Shown here in pieces: positions 13,669 to 26,873 of a DNA stretch of 64,000 bases. The notes beneath the pieces are model-generated. The model was given only the letters and a program-made list of their open reading frames with translations. It did no database searches and was not told where the DNA came from. The translations under genes and the position numbers were made by a program. How positions within the stretch are numbered: position 1 is the first letter of the stretch; every line of letters starts with the position of its first letter. Source of the DNA: Adineta ricciae. Taxonomy: Eukaryota; Rotifera; Eurotatoria; Adinetida; Adinetidae. The stretch is taken from the NCBI GenBank assembly GCA_905250025.1, contig CAJNOJ010000069.1, positions 316,458-380,457 of the forward strand, in the 5' to 3' direction.

Positions 13669-14547
13669 CTAGAAATTTGTTGTTCTATCAAAAATCATTG
13701 GAATAAAATCTTTTTCCGGAAATTTCGCGTCGGGATATTTTGCTCGTTCATACGTATCGACAACAACACAGATTAACGAGAGACCCATGATGATCAATAC
13801 TGCCGTCATCAGTATCAGGAGTGACCGACCGACGAATAAATGCCGATTGCGTTTTCGATATTCTTTGATTTGTTGACGATTTAGTTCTTGATAAATATCA
13901 TTGCGAATTTTTTCTTGAGATTCCTCAGTAAAAATATTCGGTTCGGCAAAGAGATAATGATTATCATCATCGTCGTGAGATTGAAAATGAACGGCAAAGA
14001 TATCTTGAGCACGTAGAACGGGTCGTTGGTGTAATCGGCGGTTAAAATCAATGCGCAGGTCGATTGAAATATTTTTACTTTTTTCACGCAGTTCGCGACG
14101 TTTAGAACGTAGTTCTTGCAGAAATTTATTCGTTATACTCGACGGATTGGAATCGTAATTATTAGATTGCGTAGTTGAATAGACATCATAATCTTCGTTG
14201 TCTTTCGGTAGTGAATAAGTCGTTTGACTAGATGGGAGTGCTTGCGTAGATATTGCATTTTTATCATGAATCACTTCGGCAGATGTACTTCGTCTTATCT
14301 GATTACCAAGAGATGCAAAAGCAGCAGCAATAGTTGCGCGACGACGCGGATCGAGAGATCGTCGTTTCAGAAATGAACTCAAACGAATCGTCGACGACTT
14401 TTCATTCGCTGTTTGAATTGTTGTTGGCAATGGTGGAGCTTGTGGAACTTCATTCTCAATTGTCATCAGGGGTATCAGTTCCGGTGGTGAATTGCGCTCA
14501 CCGGATACCTCCGGTACACGAGTTACTTGAAAACGATGCGTCGCCAT
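13669..14547 (-). CDS. Single-pass membrane protein with long basic/disordered cytoplasmic part
   Basis: Single-exon ORF. I take MATHRFQVTRVPEV at 14547 as the start, because an acceptor-like TTTGTAG lies 4 bases upstream; the frame stays open 14 codons further. About 292 residues. The first two thirds are disordered and rich in Pro, Ser, Arg and Asp, with basic blocks (LKRRSLDPRRRAT, RSKRRELREKSK). Then comes one membrane segment (LLILMTAVLIIMGLSLICVVV) and a short tail rich in Lys, Pro and Phe, ending DRTTNF. The stretch NRRLHQRP...DIF resembles half of an actin-binding RPEL motif, but the spacing is wrong, so I do not call it. Function unknown. Confidence 0.6.
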   Translation of the reverse strand: MATHRFQVTRVPEVSGERNSPPELIPLMTIENEVPQAPPLPTTIQTANEKSSTIRLSSFLKRRSLDPRRRATIAAAFASLGNQIRRSTSAEVIHDKNAISTQALPSSQTTYSLPKDNEDYDVYSTTQSNNYDSNPSSITNKFLQELRSKRRELREKSKNISIDLRIDFNRRLHQRPVLRAQDIFAVHFQSHDDDDNHYLFAEPNIFTEESQEKIRNDIYQELNRQQIKEYRKRNRHLFVGRSLLILMTAVLIIMGLSLICVVVDTYERAKYPDAKFPEKDFIPMIFDRTTNF

Positions 14548-15775
14548 GGATCTACAAAGATGAAACAAATAATCTAAAGTTAGTTCCAATGAGATGTGTG
14601 CGTCATCATGAAGAAAAATAGCAAATTTCTTCTCAGTTGAATAACGTTTTTTTTTACCCGGAACACATCGCCGTTAGACAAGAACGAATATGAATAAATA
14701 TGTTACATTAATGTATTCTTTATCAATAGCCTTTTAGAATTTATTACACATCGCTGCTCTGTACTCGGTTATATTACCATTTGTTTTGAGAAGAAAGAAC
14801 CTGGTAAAAATAGAAATGGAAATCGTTGGCAAATCTGTAACTCGTGAGAAGGAGCAGCAGCTGTATGTTTTGCTGAATTGTTCTTCGTCGTCGTCGTCGT
14901 TAATGACGCAATTTCTATTGGTCAATCGACTCACCAATATCGAATTGACGATAGAGTATTAGATAACAAACTAGTAGATGAGAATGCATCAATAAACATT
15001 TGCAATTGTTTATTTCGCTAGAAACATCGTTCGACATTTCATTAGAAAGTTCATTCGTTTCAAATTGATTAATCTAATTGGTTAATTGCTTGCCGAAAAA
15101 AAAACAACACATTTATTGCCCATCGTTCTTCTATTTTTTGAGTAACAACAAGTGAGATTCCTCATGAGTGTGTATAACCCAAAAAAAGAGCGAGAGAAAA
15201 TCTTTTAGCAAGACATTAGTTGATTAATTCGTCATTGGTTTTTTTTGTCTTCTTCGCTAAGATTAAACAAAGTACTTTTCTTTTTCATCATGATTTCTAC
15301 TTTGATAATATTTTAATTATATCTTTATGCACACCTGTCAAACGCCTGCGTGTTGCTTTTGTGACAAAGTCAGAAGCGTTTTCTGCACTTGAAACTGTTT
15401 TTCCCTTTGTTTTTTTTCTCGATTGTTTATACAGACGAAGAGATCATCATGTCATATTGCAATCGTTGGATTTTGTTAAAATTTATTTATGACTATTATC
15501 GACTGTGTTGACAAATAGATTGGCCGGTAAGTTAGTCGTTCTCTTTCGTTCTTTTCTTTTTTATTTTCTCCTGTTATTATTATGCTCTTGTACATATTCG
15601 TTTGCATTCTCTTTTTCAGGTTTCACCTTTTCATTTTTTTCTTCTTTCGCTTTCTTTATTTTCTTCTTTTTTTCTTTCTTCTGTCTACATACTCACAACT
15701 TATTTCTTACCTACTTCTCGGTTCTTTTAATATATTACACCTTATTGCTTTTGCCCAATAATATTAATACTCGTG
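14548..15775. other. Intergenic between divergent genes
   Basis: About 1.2 kb between the membrane-protein gene (-) and CRTC (+). It is AT-rich and becomes strongly pyrimidine-rich (TTC/CTT runs) at 15500-15740, directly before the CRTC start. That part is probably a 5' leader or promoter. ORFs there are low-complexity Phe/Leu/Ser translations of the T-runs. Confidence 0.5.
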
Positions 15776-18385
15776 ATGAGTAGTCCACGTAAATTCGCTG
15801 AGAAAATCGCTCTTCTCCAACAGAAACAAGCTGAAGATGATGCAGCATTTAACACCATTCTATACGAAGTCGAAGCGGCCAAACAGGTATGACACCACTC
15901 GAATTTGATGGCGAAGAAAAAAACAAGTATATTTCGCTTTTTTTCCTTCTAGAAAGCCGATCGAGGGTCTTCGACAAAAACAAAACTAGATGTTCCCATG
16001 CGTAAATATGAGGTAAACTTATTCACGTTAAGATAAAATTTGACTATTTTATTCAACTTTATCAGATACCGAATAGAGTGAATCATTCAGATAACAATAA
16101 TTATACGAATCAGTCTATCAACGTATGTTAACAATAAAATCGATCGATGAAAATCGTTAGTGAATTCTATTTAGACGGAACATGACAACGGCTCTGACCG
16201 ATTGCTACAACCGCCTGAAAATCCACAATGGCGTCGGTAAGAAAAGCAACTTCTACATCTCGATCATGCTTGATTTTTTATCTTAGAACTCATTCGGATT
16301 CGTCACTTCACCATGCGATGATGCCAGCTGTTGTTGCACATTACCATGCTCAAGTTGATAATCACGATAATAGTTTGTGTTGAAAAATTCCATTTTCATC
16401 ATTTCGCCTTTTTTATCGCTGTTTAGATCAACGAATCGATTTTGATATCAATAATGTCAAATTAGAACCGCCTCACTATGGTAATCAAGCAACATATCAA
16501 CAATTCCATCATGCACAAATGCCAGTGAATCATTATTACGATTTAAATAATAATAATTATCCACATGATCAAACAAATATGTTTTATTCATCTGGACAAC
16601 AACCAATTGCACCTTCAACGATAACTAATCAGCAGCATGCACTTTTAGGACCACGTTTTAGTGGTGGAAATGTTAATCCAAATGTTCTGATGTTGCCACC
16701 CAATCAGCATCCACGTAGTGGTGGTTCATTACCTGATTTACGTAATGAAAATGTTTTTAGTAATACTACTAATAATCACAGTCATAATCATTATCAACAA
16801 CCATTCTTTAATACAGCACCAGCATCACATTCAACGAATAATGATGATCTATATGCACTCGTAAGTCTTGATTGCTGAATTCGAATGTTTGAAAAAGGAA
16901 AACGTTGGTTTTCTTAGGGTCCACAACAACAATTACCATCACAGAGTGGACCATTGAAGACAAGTCCAAGTATTCGTCGTCGACATAGTCCGATTGGTGA
17001 TGGAAAAGCAGCTTCACCACGTCGACAAAACTCACCATCGCCAGATGTGTCTTCTGTAAGTTTAGTTTTTCTAAAAATTCGTTTCTCATAGACATTCTTC
17101 GATAGACTCAACAAAATCATTATCGAGTTGAACCACAAAGTCCTCCATCTTTATCAAGTTATTCACCACAAAATTCACCTCATCTATTAGCAAGTCCTGC
17201 CAATGAACTCTCTCCATTTTCTCCACAACAACAACAACAACAGCAGCAGCAGCAGCAATCGACAGATAACACACAACATTATTTTACATTACCAAATCAG
17301 TTTGATCAGATCACATTGGTAAAACGAAAAACGTTTTTCTACGCCAAAAAAAAACACGAGTTTTCCTTCACAGGATAACACATTCTACACTCAACAACAA
17401 CAACAACAATCACCACCATCTAAACAACAAAATCATTCCCTTCCGACAACACCTGCCGTCTCGAACAATTTTGCACCAAGAGAGTTCTACGCATCGTTTA
17501 TCGATGACATGTAAACTTTGACTATTCTACATTTCTTTCATATTCTTTTCCATTTCAAAAGGACACCTCCATACGTACATAATCAATCACCTGGAAGTAT
17601 GTCGAACAATGGAAATCAAAAGAGTCCTACAATTCCGAATATAATTTTAACGGGTAATTATATCCTGCATGAGAATGTCTCCTCTAAATTATCATTGACA
17701 TATAGTTTTTTTTTATATTAATGAGAGTGCCTTGTAGTTTAGAGTAATAATTGATTCGAACTACTTTTCAGGAAACTATAATTAGAAGCCAAAATCTTGA
17801 CTTTCTCTTCGTTGTATTTGTTCTGATAGTCACATGAGTATCGAAAGTTAATTTATCGGTTGAACCACTGTGAGTTTAAACATGAACTTTGGTTCGCGTG
17901 TTTCAATCCGAGTGAAATTCCTGTGAGATCAAAGTGTTCCATAGTAAACAAAACAGAATCGAAAGTTAAATGTAACACAACCTTAGAGATTTCGATTGTA
18001 TTATCAGGAGAATTCAACGCCTAATTATAGTTATGAAACAGTCTAGATAACTTTCATCTCACCTAATATTCTTCTGACTACTTGCCAGTCGAATGTTCTC
18101 GGTTGACTATTTTTGACACTGGTTCTGATTTCTTCTATTCGTAGATGTCGATAGTTCGAAGTTAGATCTCTCGAAAGAATTGAACAATGATTTTTCGCTT
18201 GCATTTGATCATCTAATTGATGCAACAGATTTACAGTTACCTGCAGATGATTTCGTAAGTAGACATCACCGACGACGTTTCTTCGTTTGCATATGTTCTT
18301 CTCGTTTCTTCTTCAGTTGCTCAACGGAGCTGATCTTTCTCTTGATTCAAACCTATGTGATGATACATTTCGTATGGAACGTTAA
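15776..18385 (+). CDS. CRTC: CREB-regulated transcription coactivator (CRTC/TORC)
   Basis: Coactivator of CREB, held in the cytoplasm by 14-3-3 after phosphorylation by SIK/AMPK kinases and released to the nucleus by calcineurin. The N-terminal CREB-binding helix is clear (SSPRKFAEKIALLQQKQAED, exon 1 from 15776). WRRTHSDSSLHH at about 16280-16310 matches the central regulatory 14-3-3 site (TNSDSALH type). RSGGSLPDL at about 16714-16740 matches the second SLPDL motif. The middle is Gln/Pro/Asn-rich, with a CAG/CAA run at 17228-17260. SPTIPNIILTG (about 17620-17650) is the family splicing/TAD signature. The C-terminus has an acidic activation helix (FSLAFDHLIDATDLQLPADDF) and ends CDDTFRMER, close to vertebrate CRTC ends. 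About ten short introns. Intact. Confidence 0.9.
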
Positions 18386-20523
18386 CTTAATATTCAATGA
18401 CATATTGTGGCGAAATCATGCACTGCAACAATCGAATTTCATACTTGTTTTTATTTGATTTTTTTAGTAGTGACAAATTCTTTTTCTATTGTAACATATT
18501 TTCGTTCGAGCATGTTATTTTTCCTTAACTGATATGAACTACGTGAGTGTGGACGTTATTGCTATACCTAATGGAAAGTAAACTAGCTAAACGATGAAGA
18601 TGCGCTGTCGATCAAGCAACAAAAGAGAAAGAGTTGCCAAGCTCAGAAGAAGGGACAGAGAGAAAGAGACAACCGCATCACTCAGGAAAACTTGTGTGTG
18701 TGTTTATGTGTTATCAGTTGTTTTCATCTTTCCTCCTTCGATTTCCTTTTCGTGTGGTTTGCTGTTGTGAATCTTTTCCCTATCATTCGAATACACTGCA
18801 TCATTTCTCTATATGACGTATAACGTTCTACTCATGTTTTTCTTTTGTATAATGTGTACATTTTATATATGAATATGAACATTTGTTCACTTGGACGTCT
18901 ATCAAGGAACTTTTTTAGTTAGTCGGTGTCTTTTTCGGAATGTTTCACTGTGGGTTTTTTTTTCTTTTTCCACTTCTCAGGTAAGGTTGTCAATGAAAAT
19001 AATCACTCTCTTGCTTGCGGACATAACAGAAATTCGATTATACCAGTTGTGTTTGTTTTTCCTTTTGTTCCATACATTTCTTCTTCTTTTATTCTTTGTA
19101 TAAATGTAAAACACCAATCATAATAATAACAAGTTGTCTTTTTATTAAAGATTGGCCGATTGTTGATGTAAATGAATTTGTCATTGACTTTCATCTGCGC
19201 ATAAAATGCAACTAATGAATAAATTTCAATTGAAGTTCGAATGAAAGCGTAGAAGATCGTCAAGGTCAGTTAGTGACCGGATAATTTCAATAATGTTATT
19301 TGTTTCGAGACCTTCACTCGACATGGACGAATTTCTCTTCCCGGATTCTGATTTGCATAGGCTAAAAGAAGAAACATCTGTGCACGGAAGGAATTCGTTT
19401 AAAGACACATGTCAGTAGCAGCAATGTCGAATTCATATTCAAGAGAAATCATATGTTATGATAAACTTCAAAGTTTGAAATGAAGACGACAAATGTCACC
19501 TTGAACTGCAATGTATTTACATTCGTTTGTAAAATTTACCGTATCATCTGGTACATGTGTGTATACTTTGCTCCGACGCTTATATTTCGCTGACAGATCA
19601 CTTGCGTAATCATCATGACATATGTCTCAATAAAAGATGCCAATCATCAATTCTTTTTTGCTTCTTTATTGGGCTTCCCAACTTGTCTACAAATGTAAAG
19701 CAGATGAGAGAAGGTCATTCGGCACCTGTATGCTCTCTTGTAACCGTTTTATTTTCTGTCGATAAGAAAAGAAACTATCAATGAACATGTACATTGATTA
19801 TCGCTAACTTATAGAGCAAGCTATGATTGATTCTTTCCTTCCTTTGCAGACCCGACATTGATCAAGTCATTGATTAGTAAATGACGACACACCAGACACT
19901 CGTCTATCACCCCCGATGATCAAATCGCCGTCTACTGACGAAAAGATTAAACAAAAAACGTTCCGAATGAGAAACAGATTTGCACATCCACACATGGACA
20001 TTGACTATTCTTTGTTTATGATTATGGATATAATCACATTCATTGAAAAGGACATAGATTGCTATTATGCGCATGATTGATTCATTCACTCTCGTTCATA
20101 CGATGATGAGAAACAATATGTACTCATTATCTTGCCTACGATATTACTGATATCCGGTCATCACATATCATTTGGTAGTTTAATTAACTTAACATCTGTC
20201 ACAGAACATCTTTTTTGTCATGCAGGTCTTGATTATTTCTCTTTCGTAACGAGCACGACGACTAATTACTACTGTGAGAGACTCACCAAGATGTAAGTAA
20301 TGGTGATGTATTGTCGTACAACAAAATGTCATGTCAACAGACAATATGTATATTGGGATGAACAAATTGTGATCTCATTAACTAGATTGAAAGAGCCGTT
20401 CGTTCAATTTGTTTGTATGTCTATCAATCTTTTTCATAGCGCGATGAAAATCTCATCCGAAGAGAAGAAAAATGCGCTCCTATACAATGAATACATCATC
20501 TGCATTAGTTAGCTTTACATGGC
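18386..20523. other. Intergenic, CRTC 3' flank and left flank of the repeated unit
   Basis: About 2.1 kb. The first part is likely CRTC 3' untranslated sequence with T-rich tracts. An ORF at 19557-19784 begins with a CxxC...HxxxxH-like string (CILCSDAYISLTDHLRNHH), but it has no finger partners or convincing exons. Upstream exons of the next gene could lie here; none can be demonstrated. Confidence 0.45.
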
Positions 20524-21430
20524 ATTGATCGCAATAATCTGATGTTTTTTTTTGATCATTTTCTTCGCCTCTCTCCTTCTCTCCCTCCGTCTGGAAAGTG
20601 AGATCAAGCATTGAATAGAGAACGTAGAATTTCTTCCGAGAGACACAATGCTTCGTATTTAACATGCATATACACCTTCACATTTCTTTTCTTCGTTTTC
20701 ATGCAAATTGAATTTAGGTTCGAGGTCCCATATAACGTAACATTGACATACACAGGTACAGAGATAGATTATACATACGACACATTTTCTCCCTCTTCGT
20801 ATATACTTCGATTTGAATAGTACATTTATCATTCAACTAATCCTTGTCAACGTGTAGCGACCGGATAAAAGCATTGTTTTGTTTTTTTCATCAACAGATT
20901 TCGCTCGACACACAGATGTTCAATGAACTCGGGTTAGTCAAAAGTTACATCCATTATATAAATATACAGAACGTTTGTCACCAATTTGACTTGATTAGAA
21001 CAAACTTTCCCCGGATGCACATGTACATATAGATGTTTATTTTCTTTGCCTATGCCTTTTCTTGTCGCATATGCTCGTATATTGTCTTCCAAGGTGTAGC
21101 TTTGGGCTTGGCCCTCTCTCTCTTTTGTTCCTTTTTTTCATATTCTTTTTCTTCTTTTCTCTAGAAAAAAAAAGAAAAGACACTCCTAAGTAAAACTGAA
21201 TATTCAATCGTCATATCGTCGTTTGAATGTATAGGACTTTAACTAAGTTGAATCTTCGACTAATCGAGTTTTGAAATGTATAGGAGTGTCAAGCATTCGT
21301 CATGTTCTTTTTTCCTTTTCCTTGCCTATTGTATTCTTGATGACTTTAAAATACCAATCAAGTCGAACAGAGATGCGTTTGATCCATTCAGCTTTCGTTT
21401 CTTTCCTCTTTCTAGATTCTTGAAAATATT
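20524..21430. other. 5' flank/leader of the Ser/Asn-rich gene, copy 1
   Basis: About 900 bases ahead of the first coding exon, repeated at 26874-27773. It holds CT-rich tracts (near 20570 and 21115-21180) and ends with an acceptor-like TTTCTAG 15 bases before the ATG. Short ORFs here differ in length between the two copies and are not credible genes. Confidence 0.5.
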
Positions 21431-24400
21431 ATGTCACCAATCTCGTTCTACAACAATCGTTCGAAGCTCAATGTTCATTACCATCCACCGAAAACGGAGT
21501 TCACAAACCAACATCAATGTTCAACTGCAAAATTTGAATATGAAAATTTACATATATTAGCCAAACGAGAAACTCTTCCGTTCAGTGAACAAGGACAATT
21601 CAATGATCGAGTTATATGTGCAAATAAACGTATCCCTGAAACAATTATACATTGTTCAGTAAATAATCGAGTATATGATAGAGCAATGATACAAAAATCT
21701 TCAACAACTGAAAATATTTCTATACCACGCCCGTTGAATATGCACATGTATCGATTACCAACCTCGTCTTCGTCGAAAGAGATTAGGCCGACGGATTATC
21801 GGCCAATAATCACTCAGGGGCGTCGCAAATTCGGTGCAATCCCAACTTCGTCATCCCTGGTCATAATGAAAAAGAAATCGCCATCGCCGATGCATTCTAC
21901 TTCATCCATTCAGGTAAAATAACGTCGAAGGCAAAATTCTCATCAAGTTGATTTTATCTCTAGAAACCAATGACTCGTTCTATTCCAGTCGATATTATAA
22001 GTAATAATATGGCAATAGTTGTTAGTTCGATGATACCATTATCTTATTCTTCTTCTTCTTCCTCTCCGCCATCGTCGACCTCAGCTGCGTCGGCAAACGT
22101 CGGAACCGTTTTCCTACCAATTCAAGTGACAAAAAGCCAAAACAACAATAAGAACAACAACAACAACAACAGGAACAGCAATAATAATAATAGTAATAAT
22201 AGCAACAATCGTATTAACTATAGCAATATCAATATTGGAAATGAAGGCCAACGATGTTATCAACATTATGTACAAAATCAACCGGAACGGCAACAAATCT
22301 TTCTCTTTCCACAAGTCAAAAGTTCAAACCATTGGGTAAGTCGAACAATCAATTCTAACACTCTTTTTTTATTGACACGTCTGTTTCCTATAAAAATATC
22401 AATTGATCATCGTAGGCGTCATATCTCAAGCAGTTCAGGGACGCACACATACGGTGCTCTTTGTTTCTCTGACTATATGTTGTATGGATGATAGCGAGAG
22501 CAAGATGATAATGGATAATGATGATAGTAGCTCGCTGTTATTGCTCCAACGCGTTTTTTGCTTCGTTCTTTCGCATAGCTATCGCTGCCATATTCTTGTC
22601 GATGCGCACGCGTCTGATCATTAGAACAATCTGTACATATGTGTGGGCTGCCAACAATTCTGTCGTCGTTCTTGCCGATATTTTTCTCCTTCGTTCCTGC
22701 GTTTTTTTGCTTATCAACACCGAGTTATTCGTCATGTGAATAAAAAAGAAGGAAAGATAGACGAGCGAAGATTTCCTTCTAATCTCTTCGTTTTCTTCTT
22801 TTTTTTTCTTAGAATATAATACAGATTATTAGATGATGTGCATCATCAACATTCTCATAACCGGTTCAAGGTTTTAATCGATACTTTGTTGTTTCTTCTA
22901 GGATGACGAGTTCGATGAATCAAGAAGAATCTCTTCTTCATCTTCCACCGGTGGAGAAGGTAATCAGCAATATCGATCAACTTTAATCATGGATTCGAAT
23001 GTTCTGCGTTTGATTCGTCGTTATGATCCAGGAAGTTCCAATACTACTGGAATCGTACCACGTACGGCGTTGGACACTACTCGAAATATCTGGCATACGG
23101 TTGCATCGAAAATCGACTACATACAACCGTCCGAATCGTCTTCGTTTCTATTAAATCGATCACAAACGGGCATCTACGACGATGAGATACCTTTGAGGCA
23201 ATCGTCACTACCACGTCTTCAACGACAAGAAGCTATTTACGATGTGGAGCCGGCATCGAATCCAGTCAATTCATTACGACCTATACTTAAATATGGATCA
23301 TCGAGATCACGTTCGGAATTTTTTGTTGATCCCCATGTGAATGAATCGTTTAAAGGAGAAAGTGGATTACCTATCAATGAAAGTGCTGCCACATATCAAC
23401 CATTAACTCCTTCAGGAACAAAACGTGTATGTTCAGCGTTAAGTAAATCTGAATGGGATTTACGTTTGCAACAAGAACAATCACCTCCACCATTACCAAT
23501 TCGTCCGTCATCGCCGATAATGACTAATCCAGAGCAGGAAAAAGAATCTTACCGACCTGTACTTGGCCGTAGTAAAAGTTCAGTGGATATCAACAATAAA
23601 ACTGATGATGACAACTCAAATGAACCTTCCTTGCCGGTCATTGACGATGGTTCATGTGTAGAAAAGCTGAAGCAGTTATTCGTAACAAAAACACCACACG
23701 ATCCACCTGGCCATCAACGAAACAACTCAACAGATTCAAACTCAAATTCAAACCAACGTCAAAATTCGATTCATAATAATACCAATACCAGTAATAACAA
23801 TACTATTAATAGTAATAGCAATAATAATAGATTAGATCAGTCGTCTGTATTACCGAAAACAACACCTTCAATCAATACCATTGGATCTGATCAACGTCAT
23901 ATTAATAAACCAACGATCATCGTTCGTGATGTTACACCACAATTTCCTTCATTTAAAAAACCATCTACGTTCCAACAACAAACTTTCAGCAGGTATGTCC
24001 GTAGTTTAATGATCGGGAAATATTATCAATAGATAATAAATAATAAGATCAAAGAACGAAACAAAGTGCATATATATATACGTATGTATCATTGATTGAC
24101 AGTCAGATTGGGTGCTATGACAACCTTGGATTATATAAATGAGTGACATCAACAGATGCATAATTCATTATCACTCTATCGTTTCAGCAAGTTTCTTTTC
24201 TCTCTACATCGTGCTCTTTTCACTCAGAAGAAAATTTGTAGTTTTCAACACTGCAAAGGAAAATCTTATTCAATCTTTGACATCATCGGTTGTGTAAAAC
24301 GACGAGCAGTTTGTGAAATAGTAGAAGATAATGAAGGCAAATGGGAAATGGCAAAGACAGAAATCATTGCTGATTCCTAATGGCACTCCCCCGTTAGGCA

Positions 24401-25972
24401 AAAATAAATAGAAATAATTGAGAAAGAGTTTTGTTTCTTTAGTAATAAACTAATTATTCGACGTCGATTCTTTTCATAGACTTGAATTTAATAAACAGGT
24501 CAATCAGTACAACTTTCATAGTGATGAAGTGGGAAAATGTTTGAATTTGAAACAGTTCGATACACCAGATTTCGTTCGAGTCGCTGGAGTTGCGTTAGAA
24601 CACAGCACAGATCGACGCAATTAGTTTGAGGATTATATAATACTTTCACTTTCCATCAACAGATTAAATATGATTGATCAGCATTTGTTTATTTACATAT
24701 CCACAGAAATATATCTCTATCCATTTCTCTCGATTCATATTGTAGTCTGGAATCAGTTAATCGCCCGAATAACGGTAATACAATGTCTCCATCTGAACTC
24801 GCCTACGACACGTACCGTATGTGTCGTTTAAATGAGCACGATCTCATCAACACACGTACGAAAAATATCGCCAAAGTCGAGCCGTATTCCATCAACACGA
24901 ATACAGTTCGTCCGTACTATCAATCATCATCAGCAATATTACAACCCATTTCAATGACAAATAAATTGCCAGCAATAACAACAACAACAGCAGCTATACC
25001 ATCAAAAGGACGTATTAATCTTAATAGTATGGAAAACACGCCTACGAATTCATCAGTGAATTCTAATATCCGCCAACCTCATGTCCACCATTCAGATTTT
25101 CTTGTACCTAATCCATCCTATCCGAAGCCATCACCACCGCCTCTGTCGAATTCATCTTCATATACAACACCACCGGTTCTACTATCCGAATCACTTTCAC
25201 ATGGATCATTACACCAACTACCAACTGTTACTTCGCCATCATTCAATGGACGCACTGCCGGCTTGACTTCATCAAGACATAATTCTCCGTCGATGCGGGC
25301 AGATTTTCAATCAAGCATAGTAAGATCTGTTAACATTAACAGTTTATTCTACCATATTTTCTATCTCGTCTCTAGAACACATCGAGTAATAACTATAATT
25401 TTAACCCTCCGACATCGTATCACTATCGTCCAGCATCCTTAACGACAACTATCATTAACAATAGTCGACAAGGATCGGATCTACCTAAACGTTCGAATTT
25501 TATTGAACAAGCGCCGCCACCGGCTCCACCGTTGCCTGTTGTGGAAGATTTGAATAACGATGGTCAAGCACATCAGTCGCGTCGTCGTTTCCAAAGACGT
25601 AAACAAATGAAACGTTCGAAAAGTGTTGATTTATATCAAGAACCTTCATTATTTGCTTCTCCAACGAATATGCATGATTCGTCTCGATCTTTTCGACATC
25701 CACGTTCGATAAGTCGAGAGAATCTCGCTCGACAAGAAGATTTAACATTATCATCATCTTCTTCCTCTTCATCCTTAACCGACGATATTGAGCGTACTAA
25801 CCGTGCGGCTTTACTTCGTTATAAATCACTCGAGTCAATGACATTTCATAATCAAAGTCGCATCTCGAATAGAAAATCAACCGATGATTATCGACGACCC
25901 TTCACAAAACCGAAACAATACGATTTTGACAGTGACGATTCTGTCTGTGGTATACCGAAACCGCGCAAGTAA
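21431..25972 (+). CDS. Ser/Asn/Pro-rich, mostly disordered protein, copy 1
   Basis: Five coding exons (about 21431-21914, 21964-22335, 22904-23993, about 24745-25320, about 25377-25972) make a protein of roughly 1,000 residues that I cannot place in a family. No folded domain is evident. Visible features are a Ser run, an Asn tract at about 22140-22210, Pro-rich stretches fit for SH3 or WW binding (PPPLPIRPSSP, APPPAPPLP), and repeated basophilic phospho-site-like motifs: GRSKSSVD (about 23568), KRSKSVDL (about 25614) and LRYKSLES (about 25816). It ends GIPKPRK then TAA. The terminal CGCAAGTAAGA also looks like a splice donor, so the protein could continue. A scaffold role is a guess. The other copy encodes nearly the same protein. 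Confidence 0.7.
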
Positions 25973-26872
25973 GATAATGCTTTGCTTTGATACTCTTGCC
26001 CGTGATATCTAGTTGACAGCGGCTATACCATCATCAAATTAGACCGTTTGATACATATATCTATGTCTCTATTTACTCAAAAAAGTTCTTTTAATCATCC
26101 TGCTGCTGCTTTTGTAATGCGTATAAATTTCTAGTTCAATTGAACGTTATTGCTAAATGCATGATAGGTATATTCTATAATAGTATTCGTTCATGTCCCT
26201 CCACCTTCCATCGCTATGTTGCCCAATAGCACGATACTATGCGTATATTCGTTCTGGTGTGATTAATGAAACTCGCCCGTGATCTATGCCTATATTTTTA
26301 GCTGTCAACCGGATAAGTACCCGAAAAAACGCCTCTCTGCTATCGATCAGTCTAACGAAATGAATTCGTTTTCTCTCCGTTATAGGCCAATTGGACGCTG
26401 AAAGAAAATCCATCACGTATCATCATCTATACATGTCTCTTCTTTGATTAGACTGATGAAATATATCGTTTCTCATTCACCTTTCGTATTGATCGATATT
26501 TACTTGTTTATTTTCTAATCTCACCAAAAACAAAGCGCTGTGCATCGATGTCGTTTTTATTTCTTGTATTGCGTCTTTCACCAACTAAATTCGGTTCATT
26601 TTGTCTCGGTCTAATTTGATGATGGAACAATCAAGAATAAAAAGAACGAGCAGTTTCTCTATTTTGTAATACTAACGTTCGTTAATCTGTATCAATCAAT
26701 GTCAACTCGATATTTAACTTGTCAAAGATACAGAGAAGAATGTGATCAAGCGGGAGATTCTTCTCGTGGTGGCATGTGTATTTCTTTCTTCCTATTCAGA
26801 GATATATGTACACATCTGCTCATCACGGAACAATACAAAACCTTGTATGAATATGTTTCTATTGCTCTTGCT
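25973..26872. other. 3' flank of the Ser/Asn-rich gene, copy 1
   Basis: About 900 bases, collinear with 32311-33215. No further exon is clear, although the gene's last codons look like a splice donor. It contains an AATAAA at about 26635. Confidence 0.5.
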
Positions 26873-26873
26873 N
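26873..26873. other. Single ambiguous base (N) at the repeat joint
   Basis: The only N noticed in the window. It falls exactly between the end of copy 1 (TTGCTCTTGCT) and the start of copy 2 (ATTGATCGCAAT). This is what a scaffolder writes when it joins two contigs without a real gap estimate. Confidence 0.9.

Larger units (their letters stand above)
20524..26872 (+). repeat. Copy 1 of a 6.35-kb direct repeat (ends at the N)
   Basis: Starts at ATTGATCGCAATAATC (20524) and runs to TTGCTCTTGCT (26872), immediately before the single N at 26873. It is collinear with 26874-33215 throughout: exons, introns and flanks. By eye, divergence is about 3 percent in the exon at 21431-21900, plus small indels, mostly in CAA/AAC/AAT tracts. 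Such uniform similarity across coding and non-coding DNA suggests alleles or a very recent copy. Confidence 0.93.

Noticed and set aside
15500-15783. 92-codon Phe/Leu/Ser-rich ORF before CRTC
   Set aside because: A translation of a pyrimidine-rich leader tract; the real CRTC start lies at 15776 in another frame.
19557-19784. C2H2-like ORF (CILCSDAYISLTDHLRNHH)
   Set aside because: A single weak Cys/His pattern, no second finger, no splice context; probably chance.
24156-24380. Small ORF within the fourth intron of the Ser-rich gene
   Set aside because: The counterpart at 30478-30666 has a different length and end, so it is not conserved as protein.
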